A stretch of 64,000 nt of DNA, taken from positions 52,287 to 116,286 of the forward strand of contig JBGAIH010000015.1 in NCBI GenBank assembly GCA_044225675.1, in the 5' to 3' direction. The notes under the pieces were generated by a model. It ran no database searches. It was not told the origin of the DNA and worked only from the letters and a program-made list of their open reading frames with translations. The stretch is from JACMQX01 sp044225675 (GTDB lineage Bacteria; Pseudomonadota; Gammaproteobacteria; Burkholderiales; Burkholderiaceae_C). Both the position numbers and the translations under genes were made by a program. Position 1 is the stretch's first letter, and each line of letters opens with the position of its first letter. Shown piece by piece: positions 26,263-35,800 of this stretch.

Positions 26263-27366
26263 TTACAGCCAGCCGGCCAGGGCCAGTTCGCGCGAGGCGA
26301 ACTGGGCGATCAGTTGATGGCCGTACGGCGTGGGATGCACGTCGTCGGCAAAGCCGTAGCGCGACACGTCGCCGGCCACCGTGTTGCTCGCATTGCAGAC
26401 CAGCGAGGAGCCCGGGGTCGTCGGCGTGGAGCTCAGTGCGTTGGGTCCGCAGGCCACGCTGGTGGAGTTGCTGATGCCGTAGGCCGCAGGATTGGCGCCC
26501 TGGTCCTTGCTGACCGAATAGAAATCGGCCACGCGCACGCCGGCCGTTCCGGCCAGCGACGCCGACAGTTGCGCATTGAACGCCTTGACCATCGCGTCCA
26601 CCAGCGCCTGGGTGGACGGGCTCTGGGACCGGATCGCGGGCGTGCCGGCCACGTCGGGCATGTTCATCACGAGCACATACTTCGCGCCCTTGCCCACCAC
26701 CTGCGTCTTGATCAGGTTGCCCAGCGTCGCGCCGGCCGTGGCCAGGTTGGCGACCGCGCCTTCGGGCGTGGCGGCGCCGGCGGCGGTGCCCAGGAAGGCC
26801 AGCTGCATGAACACGTCGTTGGCGCCGGCCAGCACGGTCACGAGTTCGCGGCCGCTGTAGTTGCCGACGACCGACAGGTGCGCGGCCATCTGGTTCGCCA
26901 CGGGCTTGGCCGTCAGGCCCAGCGTGGTCTGCGCGCCATACAGAGGGCTTTGCAGGGTCACCGAGCTTGGCCCCGCCGGGTCGGTGACGCGGGCGCTGCC
27001 TTGCGCGTAGTTGCGGCAGGCGGCGTTGGCGGTGACGGGCGCGCCGACGAGGCCCGGAATGTTGGGTGACAGGCCGGTCTCGGCCGCGCAGGGGGCGGGC
27101 AGGCCGTAGCTCTTGGCCAGGCGCTCGACCCACAGTTCGCCGCCAGCGGGGCTGTTGACGGTCCAGCGGCCGCCGCCGCCGGTGGCGGCCGCCAGCCCGG
27201 CGATGCTGCCGACCTTGGGGTTGCCCACATCGCTCAGGCTGTCGCCGAAGGTCACGAGGGCATCGAACTGGACGCGCGTGGCCGTGTCGCTGCCACCGCC
27301 GCCGCAGGCAGCGACCAGCAGGGCCGCCGCCGCTGCCGCCAGGGATGCGCGGAATCGGGTTGTCAT
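26263..27366 (-). CDS. SGNH/GDSL-type esterase lipoprotein
   Basis: This 367-residue lipoprotein (lipobox LVAAC, C21, followed by Gly-rich residues) is an SGNH hydrolase with intact blocks: nucleophile S43 in FGDSLSDVG, the oxyanion Asn in GANDVF, and the catalytic pair in DDVHPTPYGH. It would hydrolyse esters at the cell envelope. The start at 27366 is supported by AAGGAGACAAAACC just before the ATG. With ompW it forms a likely operon for uptake or processing of a hydrophobic ester. It is a paralogue of the catalytically altered protein at 24527-25477. Confidence 0.92.
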   Translation of the reverse strand: MTTRFRASLAAAAAALLVAACGGGGSDTATRVQFDALVTFGDSLSDVGNPKVGSIAGLAAATGGGGRWTVNSPAGGELWVERLAKSYGLPAPCAAETGLSPNIPGLVGAPVTANAACRNYAQGSARVTDPAGPSSVTLQSPLYGAQTTLGLTAKPVANQMAAHLSVVGNYSGRELVTVLAGANDVFMQLAFLGTAAGAATPEGAVANLATAGATLGNLIKTQVVGKGAKYVLVMNMPDVAGTPAIRSQSPSTQALVDAMVKAFNAQLSASLAGTAGVRVADFYSVSKDQGANPAAYGISNSTSVACGPNALSSTPTTPGSSLVCNASNTVAGDVSRYGFADDVHPTPYGHQLIAQFASRELALAGWL

Positions 27367-27408
27367 GGTTTTGTCTCCTTGAATGTCTGACGCGGATGCA
27401 CACAAAAT

Positions 27409-27422
27409 AGAACGACCGTTCT
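27409..27422. promoter_or_regulatory. Palindrome upstream of the SGNH esterase-ompW operon, TetR-type operator
   Basis: AGAACGACCGTTCT is a perfect palindrome around a 2-bp centre (AGAACG-AC-CGTTCT), flanked by A and T runs, 43 bp upstream of the esterase start. This is the appearance of operators bound by TetR-family repressors. No TetR gene lies in the window. Confidence 0.6.
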
Positions 27423-27539
27423 TTTTTGTGAAGACAATGGTACGACCGGCCCCGGCGCAGTCTGCAGGGGGTATGTACCTAATCCAATTGGAGTGCCGCC
27501 TCCAGACGGCGCGGCGGTCCGTCGCGGGTCAGTCGCCGG

Positions 27540-27836
27540 TCAGTCTTGCGTGCCGTCGTGGCGCGCAGCGCCTGCGTTCCGGGCGCCGTAGCGCAGCTTC
27601 ATGACGAGGATGGCGCAGGCCAGGGCCAGCGTGACGGCATTGGCCGCGACCACCGGCCACGCCTGCAGCAGAAGGCCATAGAGCAGCCAGAAGAAGACGC
27701 CGAGCGTGAAGACGCTGTACATGCCCAGCGAGATGCCGCTCACGTCCCGCGTGCGGAAGGTGTGCAGCGCCTGCGGCACGAAACTGAAGGTGGTGAGGCA
27801 GGCGGCTGCGTAGCCGATGAGTTCGCTGGCGTTCAT
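27540..27836 (-). CDS. SemiSWEET-type sugar transporter
   Basis: This 98-residue protein has three membrane helices and the PQ-loop motif P21-Q22 in SFVPQALHTFRTRDVSGISLGMY, typical of bacterial SemiSWEETs that act as dimers to carry sugars. Length is normal. It starts 11 bp after the dacB stop, so it is probably in the same transcript. No sugar-specific gene is nearby, so the substrate is unknown. Confidence 0.9.
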   Translation of the reverse strand: MNASELIGYAAACLTTFSFVPQALHTFRTRDVSGISLGMYSVFTLGVFFWLLYGLLLQAWPVVAANAVTLALACAILVMKLRYGARNAGAARHDGTQD

Positions 27837-27847
27837 GGCGGAAGGGC

Positions 27848-29323
27848 TCAGTTGTCGCGCGCGGCCCAGTCCACCAGGGCGTCGATGGCCGGGCGCACGC
27901 TGCCGGCATTGGGGTGATTGGCGATGGCCACCAGCACGTAGCGCCGGCCGCTGGCGCCCAGCACGTAGCCGGCCACGCCGCTGACGTCGCGCAGGCTGCC
28001 GGTCTTCAGGTGGGCCACGCCCTGCGCGATGTTGCGGTTGCGGCGCAGCGTGCCGTCGGTGCCGGTGATGGGCAGGGACGACATCAGCTCCGGCATCCAG
28101 GGCGAGGCCCAGGCCCTGTGCAGCAGCCGGGCCAGGCCGGTGGCCGTGATGCGCTCGCTGCGCGACAGGCCGGAGCCGTTGTCGAGCACGGGCGCGTCCT
28201 CGGCCGCGCCGCCGATGCGCTCGCGCCACCAGCGGGCGATCACCTCGCGCGAGCCGGCCAGCGTGCCGGTGCCGCGCTGCTGCAGGCTCAGCGTGAGAAA
28301 GAGCTGCTGGGCCATCACGTTGTTGCTGAACTTGTTGATGTCGCGCACCACTTCCGCGAGCGCGGGCGAGGTGGTCTCCAGCACCGGCCGGAGCTGGGCC
28401 GGCACCGGTCCGTCCCGCACCTGCCCGGTGAGCCGGCCGCCGAGCTGCTTCCACATGCCTTCCACGGCCCGCGCGGCGTAGCTGGCCGGATCGGCATAGG
28501 CCAGCGGCCACACCCGCTCGCCGCAGGCGGCCGGGTACGCGCCCGCGAAACGGATGCGCGCCGGATCGCTGAAGTCCGCGCGCAGCGCGCCGCGCCAGTC
28601 GCCGCATTCCTGGGGCGACAGGGCCACGGTGGTCGGCAGCTGGACGCCGGCCAGGGGCGGCTCCACCTGCAGGCTGGCCTGTCCGGCCGCGCGGTCGGGC
28701 ACGAAGGTCATCACGAGCGACTTGTAGTTGAGCAGCAGTGCGTCGGGCGTCGCGTTGTAGGGCCGCAGCGGCTCACCGTCGAAGCTGCCCGGATCCTGCG
28801 GCACCACTTCGAAGGCCGAGCGGTCCAGCACGATGTCGCCCTGGATGGTGTGGATGCCCAGGCCCTGCACGCGCCGCATCAGCAGCCACAGGCGCTCGAC
28901 CACGAGCTTGGGGTCGCCCTGGCCCCGGATGTGCAGGTTGCCCGTGAGCGTGCCGGCGCGCACCGTGCCGTCGAGGTACACCGACGTGCTCCAGGTGAAC
29001 GCTGGGCCGAGCAGGTCGAGCGCGGCCGAGGTCGTCACCAGCTTCATGATGGAGGCCGGATTGACCGGCATGTCGGCCCGATGGGCCAGGCGCGGCGGCG
29101 TGCGGCCGTCCACCTCGGCCACCAGCAGCGTCACCGCCTCGCGCGGCAGCCGCGCACGCGCCAGCGCTGCTTCGACTTCCGCCGGCAGCGCCGTCTGCGC
29201 GGCGGCATGGCTGAACGCCAGGGCGGCGCCAAAAAGGACCCCGAAGACGGCGCCCCGTGCCGGGCCGAACAGCCGAGCTGGCGCCAGAGGGGGGCGATGA
29301 ATCGATGCGAGGCAACAGGGCAT
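27848..29323 (-). CDS. dacB: D-alanyl-D-alanine carboxypeptidase/endopeptidase (PBP4)
   Basis: This 491-residue exported PBP4-type enzyme trims peptidoglycan crosslinks. After a signal peptide ending at AAAQ it has the SxxK motif with S91 and K94 (ASIMKLVT), the SxN motif in KFSNNVM and the KTG motif in HLKTGSL, plus the large domain insertion between the first two motifs. All catalytic residues are intact. The start at 29323 gives a normal signal peptide. It is divergent from an EamA gene and followed by SemiSWEET. Confidence 0.94.
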   Translation of the reverse strand: MPCCLASIHRPPLAPARLFGPARGAVFGVLFGAALAFSHAAAQTALPAEVEAALARARLPREAVTLLVAEVDGRTPPRLAHRADMPVNPASIMKLVTTSAALDLLGPAFTWSTSVYLDGTVRAGTLTGNLHIRGQGDPKLVVERLWLLMRRVQGLGIHTIQGDIVLDRSAFEVVPQDPGSFDGEPLRPYNATPDALLLNYKSLVMTFVPDRAAGQASLQVEPPLAGVQLPTTVALSPQECGDWRGALRADFSDPARIRFAGAYPAACGERVWPLAYADPASYAARAVEGMWKQLGGRLTGQVRDGPVPAQLRPVLETTSPALAEVVRDINKFSNNVMAQQLFLTLSLQQRGTGTLAGSREVIARWWRERIGGAAEDAPVLDNGSGLSRSERITATGLARLLHRAWASPWMPELMSSLPITGTDGTLRRNRNIAQGVAHLKTGSLRDVSGVAGYVLGASGRRYVLVAIANHPNAGSVRPAIDALVDWAARDN

Positions 29324-29438
29324 GGCGTGAGCCGATTCGCCGGGTCGGGCGCGGGCGAGGGGCTGCGGCGAGTCTACCGCCAGTGCCCCTGGCGCCGAAG
29401 GGCCGGACGCCGATAGGCCAGGCACCGATAATGACGCC

Positions 29439-30422
29439 ATGCGCCTTTCCCCCAAGGCCGCGGGCCTGGGGGCTGCGGTCATCACCGTCCTGATCTGGAC
29501 CTCCTTCATCGTCATTGCGCGGGCCTCGGCGGCCCATTCGCTCACGCCGCTGGACATCGCGCTGGCGCGCGTGGTGGGTGCCGCGCTCGTGGCCCTGCCG
29601 CTGGGGTGGTGGCTGGTGCGCCGCAAGCCGGCCGGCAGTCCGCGCTCGTTCGCGGGCCTGTCGCCGCTGCCGTGGCGGCTCACGGCGCTGACGGGGCTGT
29701 TCGGCGGCCTGCTGTATGCAGTGCTGGCCTATGCGGGCTTCTTTCTGGCGCCCGCCGCCCATGGCTCGGTGCTGATGCCGGGCACGCTGCCGCTGTGGAC
29801 GACCCTGCTGGCCGCGCTGGTTCTGGGAACGGCCATCACCCCGGCGCGGGCCTTCGGCCTGCTGCTCATCGTCGCGGGCGGTCTGCTGGTCGGCGGCGCG
29901 AGCCTGTTCAAGGCCTTCGACGGCGGGCAGGTCTGGAAGGGCGACCTGCTGTTCATGTCGGCGGCCTTCTGCTGGGCGGTCTACAGCGTGCTGGTGCGGC
30001 GCCACGGGATCGACCCGGTCGAGGCCACGGTGGCCATCACCGTGTTCGCGTTCTTCAGCTTCGTGCCCGCCTTCGTGGCGCTGGTGGCGCTCGACGTCGT
30101 GCAAAGCCGGCTTGCCGTGGCGCCGGTCGGCGAGACGGTGTTCCAGATGCTGTTCCAGGGCATCGGCTCGGTCATCATCTCGGGCACCACCTTCGCGCGG
30201 ATGATCCAGTACTTCGGCCCGGTGCGCTCCACCATGATCACCGCCCTCGTGCCCGGCCTGTCGGCGCTGGGCGCGGTGATCTTTCTGGGCGAACTCATGA
30301 GCTGGAACCTGCTGCTCGGGCTGGCGCTCGTGACCGTGGGCATCGTCTTCGGGGTCCGCCGCGCTGCCGTGCCGGGCCCGCAGCCCGGGGCGACGCCGGG
30401 CGCGACAATGGGGCCTCGATGA
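29439..30422 (+). CDS. EamA/DMT family transporter
   Basis: This 327-residue membrane protein has ten predicted helices in two EamA repeats of about 140 residues (first from residue 9, second beginning KGDLLFMSAAFCWAVYSVLV). Such exporters move amino acids or other small metabolites. It shares a four-base overlap (ATGA) with tsaB, so the exporter and the tRNA-modification protein are translationally linked. The substrate is unknown. Confidence 0.88.
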   Translation: MRLSPKAAGLGAAVITVLIWTSFIVIARASAAHSLTPLDIALARVVGAALVALPLGWWLVRRKPAGSPRSFAGLSPLPWRLTALTGLFGGLLYAVLAYAGFFLAPAAHGSVLMPGTLPLWTTLLAALVLGTAITPARAFGLLLIVAGGLLVGGASLFKAFDGGQVWKGDLLFMSAAFCWAVYSVLVRRHGIDPVEATVAITVFAFFSFVPAFVALVALDVVQSRLAVAPVGETVFQMLFQGIGSVIISGTTFARMIQYFGPVRSTMITALVPGLSALGAVIFLGELMSWNLLLGLALVTVGIVFGVRRAAVPGPQPGATPGATMGPR

Positions 30423-31117
30423 AGCTGCTTGCCTTCGACACCAGCACCGAAGTCCTCGCTGTTGCCGTCGCCCGCGACGGCCGGCTCTGGGAGCACACGG
30501 GCGCTGGCGGCGCGCAGGCCTCGGCCAGCCTGATTCCGGCGGTGCTGTCGCTGCTTGCCGAAGCCGGGCTGGCGCTGCGCGAGCTCGACGCCATCGCCTT
30601 CGGCCGCGGTCCGGGCTCCTTCACCGGGCTGCGCACGGCCTGCTCGGTCGCCCAGGGGCTGGCCTTCGGCGCCGGCGTCAGGGTGCTGCCGGTGGACACG
30701 CTCCTGGCCGTGGCGGAGGAGGCGCGTCACAGGCACGGCGTCGAGCGCGTCGTGGCCGCGCTCGACGCGCGCATGGACGAGATCTACACGGCGTCCTATG
30801 ACTTTTCCGGCGGGCCGCTGCCGCAGGGCGAGCCGCAGCTCGTCGCGCCTGAGCAACTGCGGGTGCCGCAGGGCTGGGCGCTTGCCGGCAATCTGTTCGA
30901 CGCCTACGGCGCGCGCCTGGCGCTGCCTTCGCCCGAGCTGTGCCTGCCGGCTCTGCCGACCGCTGCGGCGCTGCTGCGCCTGGCACCGGCCCTGCTGGCC
31001 GCCGGCCGGGCCGTGGCGGCCGAAGGCGCGCTGCCGCGTTACATTCGCGATAAAGTCGCCAAAACCACCGAGGAACGCAGTGCCGAACGCGCTGGCGCCC
31101 TCCGCACCCCACCATGA
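30419..31117 (+). CDS. tsaB: tRNA threonylcarbamoyladenosine biosynthesis protein TsaB
   Basis: This 232-residue TsaB is the scaffold partner of TsaD in t6A synthesis. It begins MKLLAFDTSTEVLAVAV and contains RGPGSFTGLRTACSVAQGLAFG and a TsaB-like C-terminal region ending YIRDKVAKTTEER. Length is typical. It overlaps the EamA gene upstream and rimI downstream by ATGA junctions, giving a tight chain; tsaB-rimI is a widespread bacterial pair. Confidence 0.96.
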   Translation: MKLLAFDTSTEVLAVAVARDGRLWEHTGAGGAQASASLIPAVLSLLAEAGLALRELDAIAFGRGPGSFTGLRTACSVAQGLAFGAGVRVLPVDTLLAVAEEARHRHGVERVVAALDARMDEIYTASYDFSGGPLPQGEPQLVAPEQLRVPQGWALAGNLFDAYGARLALPSPELCLPALPTAAALLRLAPALLAAGRAVAAEGALPRYIRDKVAKTTEERSAERAGALRTPP

Positions 31118-31581
31118 GCGCCGTACTCAGGACCCAGGAAGCGGCCTTCGAGCCGATGAACGAATCGCGCCTCGACGAGATCCTGCGCATCGAGCAGTCG
31201 GCCTACGCGCATCCGTGGTCGCGCGGCAACTTCTCGGACTCGCTGCGGGCGGGCTATCAGGCCCAGCTGCTGGTCGCCGACGCGGTCATCCTCGGCTATT
31301 TCGTGGCGATGAAAGGGGTGGATGAAGTGCATCTGCTCAACATCACCGTGGCGCCGGCCTACCAGAGCCAGGGCTGGGGGCGCGTCATGCTCGACGCGCT
31401 GGCCCTGTGGTCGCGCAGCCAGGACGCCGAATGGCTCTGGCTGGAGGTGCGCCGCAGCAATCACCGCGCCGCGCAGGTCTATGAACGGCAGGGATTCCGC
31501 CGCGTCGGCGAGCGCAAGGGCTACTACCCGGACGCCGACGGCCGGCGCGAGGACGCGATCGTCATGAGCCTCAAGCTGTGA
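31114..31581 (+). CDS. rimI: Ribosomal protein S18 alanine N-acetyltransferase
   Basis: This 155-residue GNAT acetyltransferase shows the acetyl-CoA motif A (LNITVAPAYQSQGWGRVMLDAL, Q/R-x-x-G-x-G/A type) and the downstream LEVRRSNHRAAQVYERQGFRRVGERKGYYP segment diagnostic of RimI, which acetylates the N-terminus of ribosomal protein S18. It overlaps tsaB by four bases and precedes the glycosylase gene by 10 bp. Confidence 0.94.
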   Translation: MSAVLRTQEAAFEPMNESRLDEILRIEQSAYAHPWSRGNFSDSLRAGYQAQLLVADAVILGYFVAMKGVDEVHLLNITVAPAYQSQGWGRVMLDALALWSRSQDAEWLWLEVRRSNHRAAQVYERQGFRRVGERKGYYPDADGRREDAIVMSLKL

Positions 31582-31591
31582 GCCGCCGCCC

Positions 31592-32500
31592 ATGAGCCTC
31601 GATCTCGACGAGCGCCGACGCGCCATGCTGCTGGAGATGAACGTGCGGGTCTGGGGCCCGCAGCGTGCCGATGCGCCTGCCGTGGCGGGCCAGGATGCTG
31701 CCGGACAGGCGGCCCGGCAGGCCTCAGACCAGGCGGCTGATCAGGCTGCACACCAGGCTGCACATCAGGCCGCCCAGGCGCTGTCGCGAGCCGCTGCCAA
31801 CGCCGCTGTCCCTTCCCGGCAGGATCGCGCGGAGCCGGCGTTCGCTGCGGCGCCGCCCGCCCATCCGGCGCCCGCGTCCCCTGCCGATGCGGCCGCGCCC
31901 GGCATGGCGCTGCGTCCGTCCGGCGTGGACGCCATGGACTGGCAGGCCCTGGAGTCGGCGGTCGCTGGCTGCCAGGCCTGCAAGCTGTGCTCCAGCCGCC
32001 GCAATACGGTGTTCGGCGTTGGCGCACGCCAGGCCGACTGGCTGATCGTCGGCGAGGCGCCGGGCGAGGAAGAGGACCGGGCCGGCGAGCCTTTCGTGGG
32101 CCAGAGCGGCAAGCTGCTGGACAACATGCTCGCTGCCGTCGGCCTGTCGCGGCGCGGCGAAGCCGGCGGTGGCGTGTACATCGCCAATGTGCTCAAGTGC
32201 CGTCCGCCGGGCAACCGCAATCCGCAGCCGGAAGAGGTCGCCCAGTGCGAGCCTTACCTGCGCCGGCAGGTGGAACTGCTGCAGCCGCGCATCATCCTGG
32301 CACTGGGGCGTTTTGCCGTCCAGTCGCTGCTGCAGAGCACGGAGCCCATCGGCAAACTGCGCGGCCAGGTGCATACCTACCACGGTGTGCCCGTGATCGT
32401 CAGCTACCACCCCGCGTACTTGCTGCGCAGCCTGCCCGAGAAGGCCAAGGCCTGGGCCGACCTGTGCCTGGCCATGGATGTGATGAAGCGCAGCGGCTGA
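31592..32500 (+). CDS. Family 4 uracil-DNA glycosylase (Fe-S)
   Basis: This 302-residue protein removes uracil from DNA. The catalytic domain begins near residue 115: active-site motif GEAPGEEEDRAGEPFVGQSG, CRPPGNRNPQPEE, and HPAYLLRS near residue 273. Iron-sulphur ligands C130, C133, C203 and C219 have the spacing of thermophilic UDGa. The first ~110 residues are an extra low-complexity Gln/Ala/His/Pro-rich segment containing QAADQAAHQAAHQAAQA, absent from minimal family members. It follows rimI by 10 bp, so it is likely part of the same operon. Confidence 0.93.
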   Translation: MSLDLDERRRAMLLEMNVRVWGPQRADAPAVAGQDAAGQAARQASDQAADQAAHQAAHQAAQALSRAAANAAVPSRQDRAEPAFAAAPPAHPAPASPADAAAPGMALRPSGVDAMDWQALESAVAGCQACKLCSSRRNTVFGVGARQADWLIVGEAPGEEEDRAGEPFVGQSGKLLDNMLAAVGLSRRGEAGGGVYIANVLKCRPPGNRNPQPEEVAQCEPYLRRQVELLQPRIILALGRFAVQSLLQSTEPIGKLRGQVHTYHGVPVIVSYHPAYLLRSLPEKAKAWADLCLAMDVMKRSG

Positions 32501-32803
32501 GGCCCGGGCCGCCCCGCGCACGATGCCTGTGCGTGGCGTCGGCGCGCTTTGCCGATGCGCGGCGCAAGTGACCGGCGCAAGTGACCGACAGAACTGACCG
32601 GCAGAAGTGACCGGCTCCGCAGCGTGACATGCTTGGCAGAGGCCGCCTTCTCGTGGGCTCTCCCCCTGGATCGGGCGATTGCGCTGCTGGGGGGGCTGTG
32701 CTACCTTGCCATATTGGTTACTGAATGTGTACGGCCTCACAAGGGTGGAGCCGGATGCCTTCATTGCAGCGCCCCTTTCCAGTCGTATCCGGGAGAGCTT
32801 CTC
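32501..32803. other. Upstream region of the giant exoprotein gene
   Basis: These 303 bp hold no convincing gene. They contain four tandem 13-bp units (32566-32617) described separately, an AT-rich patch around 32705-32730 that could hold a promoter, a single GGTTAC (32716-32721), and GGGAGAG six bases before the ATG at 32804. A longer in-frame open reading from 32624 exists, but lacks a signal sequence. Confidence 0.6.
32566..32617. repeat. Four 13-bp tandem repeats
   Basis: Consecutive units AAGTGACCGGCGC, AAGTGACCGACAG, AACTGACCGGCAG and AAGTGACCGGCTC run without gaps, about 190-240 bp upstream of the exoprotein start. They share the core (G/C)TGACCG(G/A)C. Function unknown; a multi-site regulator target or a slippage array are both possible. 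Confidence 0.8.
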
Positions 32804-35800
32804 ATGCCCCGCCCCATCCGTTCCCAGGCCGTCTACCCGGTCTCCGTCCATCTTCCGGCCAGGGGCCTGCCGCAGCGGCGCAGCGCCGCCGCGCGCCTGC
32901 GTCCGGCGGCGCTGGCCCTGTCGATCGCGGCGGCCTTCACCTCGCTGCCCATCGCGTCACAGAACCTGCCGGTGCATCGCGCGGACGTTGCCGGCTCCTC
33001 GGCCATCACGCAGTCGGGCAACCGCATGACGGTGACGACCACCAACGCGCGGGGAACCCAGCACTCGGCCATCGACTGGCAGAGTTTTTCCATCGGTGCC
33101 GGCAATGCCGTGCGCTTCGAGCAGCCCGGGGTCGCCAGCACGTCCATCAACCGGGTCGTGACGAACACCCCGTCGCAAATTTTCGGCAACCTGTCGTCCA
33201 ATGGCAAGGTGGTCCTCGTCAACCAGTCCGGCATCACGGTGGGGGCCGGCGCGGTGGTCGACACCGCCGGCTTCACGGCCTCGGTGCTGGGCATGAGCGA
33301 TGCCGACGCGGCCGCAGGGCGCCTGCGCTTCAACGCCGACGGGCTCGGCCAGGCCAGCGGCGCCTTGCAGGTGCAGGGCACCATCGTCGCGCGCGGCGGC
33401 GACGTGGTGCTGATCGCGCCCAGCGTCGAAGTCGCGCGCACCGGCGTGGTCGAGGCGCCCAATGGCGCGGCCATCCTCGCGGCCGGCCAGTCGGTCGAGG
33501 TCACCGGCCGAGGTCTGGAAGGCATCCGCCTCACGGTGCAGGCGCCGGCCGACCAGGCCGTCAACCTCGGCACCCTGCGCGGCGACGCCGTGGGCATCTT
33601 CGCCGGTCGGCTGCGGCACAGCGGCCTCATTCAGGCCAGCGGCGTGAGCGTCGAGGGCGGCAAGGTCGTGCTGAAGGCCCAGGACGTCGCCGAAGTCACG
33701 GGTCGCATCGAGGCGCGGCGCGTCGATGCGGCGGGCGTCGCCAGCGGCGGCGAGGTCACGGTGGAGGCGCGTTATGCGGTCATGACCGGTGCGGTGGACG
33801 TGACGGGCCAGCGCGGCGGCTCGGTCACGGTCGATGCGCAGGCCGTGCTGCAGGCCTCGGCCATCGACGCCTCCGGCGTCCAGTCCGGTGGCGTGGTGCT
33901 GCTGCGCGGCAATGACTCGGTGGTGCAGACGCAGGAGGCGGCGATCCGGGCGGACGCGCAGACGGGCGCTGGCGGCGTCGTGGTCGTGCAGGCGGACCCG
34001 CAAGGCACGGTGCTCAGCTCGGCCTCGCTCAGCGCCAGCGGCGACAGCGGCGGCCAGGTCACGGTCACCGGCGGCACGGTGCGTTTGCAGGGCGCGCAGA
34101 TCGCGGCCGACGGCGAGGCGCAGGGCGGCACCATCCGCGTGGGCGGTGGCAAGCATGGCAACGACCCGCTCGTGCCCAATTCGCATGATCTGTTCGTCAA
34201 CAGCGCGAGCGTGCTGAGCGCCAGTTCGCGTCGGCGCGGGGCGGGCGGCACGGTGGTGCTGTGGTCCGACGGCAGCACGCGCTTCTTTGGCGACATCCGG
34301 GCGCGCGGCGCCGGTTTCGGCAGCGACGGCGGCTGGGTCGAGGTCTCGGGCAAGGAGCACGTGCAGTTCAGCGGCACGGTGGACGCCGCCGGCGGCCCGG
34401 GCGGCTCGCGCGGCACCCTGCTGCTGGATCCGAAGAACATCACCATCGCCAGCGCCTCGGGCCAGGCCGGCGTGATCGAGCTGGCCGATCCGAACTACGA
34501 GGCCGGCGGCACGGGCGTCTTCGGCAGCACGGTCCTCCAGCTGGACGGCAATCGCGTGCTGGTGACCGACCCCAACGACAACGCCGGCGGCGCCAATGCG
34601 GGCGCCATCTACATCTTTGACCGTACGAGCGGCGCCCTGCTGAGCGCGCTCACCGGCTCGCATGCGAGCGACAGCGTCGGCGGCAACTACCAGAGCCTGT
34701 ACGACTACAACACCTCCACCAACAGCTTCGTCTTCAAGGCCACGGCGTGGAACGGCGGCGTCGGCGCGTGGACCTGGATCAGTGCGTCTGCTGCATCCCC
34801 GCTGCCCGCCAGCGGCGTGGTCTCTGCGGCCAACAGCTTCGTGGGGCTGTCGGTGGGCGACCTCTCGTCGGCCAACCTGTCCTCCTCGACGGGCAGCAAC
34901 CTGCTGCTGCGCGCGCCCAACTACGACGGCGGCAAGGGCGCGGTCGCGATGGTCTCTGCCACCGGCTTCACGGGCACGCTCAACGCCTCCAACGCCTTCA
35001 TGGGCTCGACGTCGAGCGACCACGTCGGCAGTGGCGGCACCACCTCGGTGAGCGGCGGCATGGTGCTGCTGAGCCCGGCGTGGAACGGCAATGCCGGCGC
35101 CATGACCTTCTACGATCCCGACGCGCCGCTCACCGGCACGCTCAGCAGCGCCAACAGCCTCGTGGGCAGCGCGGCTGGCGATCAGGTGGGCCTGTCGTCC
35201 AGCGTCCGCCAGTTCGAGAGCGGCCGCCTGTTCATCTTCACCTCGGCCTGGGGCGGCGGCAAGGGCGCCTTCACCGTCATCGACTCGCTGACCAACCTCA
35301 AGGGCGTGGTGAGTTCGGCCAACAGCCTCACCGGCCTGGCCTCCACCGACGGCAACGGGTTCCTGATCCAGAACTGCCTGACCAGCGGCTCCTGCAGCGG
35401 GTACTACAGCTCGGGCGCGCAGACCTTCGTGGTGAGCAACACGACACTCGGCAGCCTGGGCGGCTCGGTCACCGTCTTCACAGACCAGCCGGCCGCTTCG
35501 CAGCCCATGGGCACCATCTCCTCGGCCAACAGCCTGGTCGGCTCGGCCGGGGACCGACTGGGCTCCGATGGCGTGCAGGTCATGAGCACCTCCTACGGCG
35601 GCACATTGCTCGTGCGCACGCCCAGCTTCAGCTCGGGAGCCGGCGCCATCACCTACGCCAGCCTCGCTTCGGCGCCCACCGGTGTGCTCGGCGCGGGCAA
35701 CAGCGTGGTGGGCCAGGCCGCAGGCGACCTGGGCAGCTATGTGCTGCACACCGACTACGCGCTGGGCGGCGACGTGCTGCTCGTCGCACCCAATCACGAC

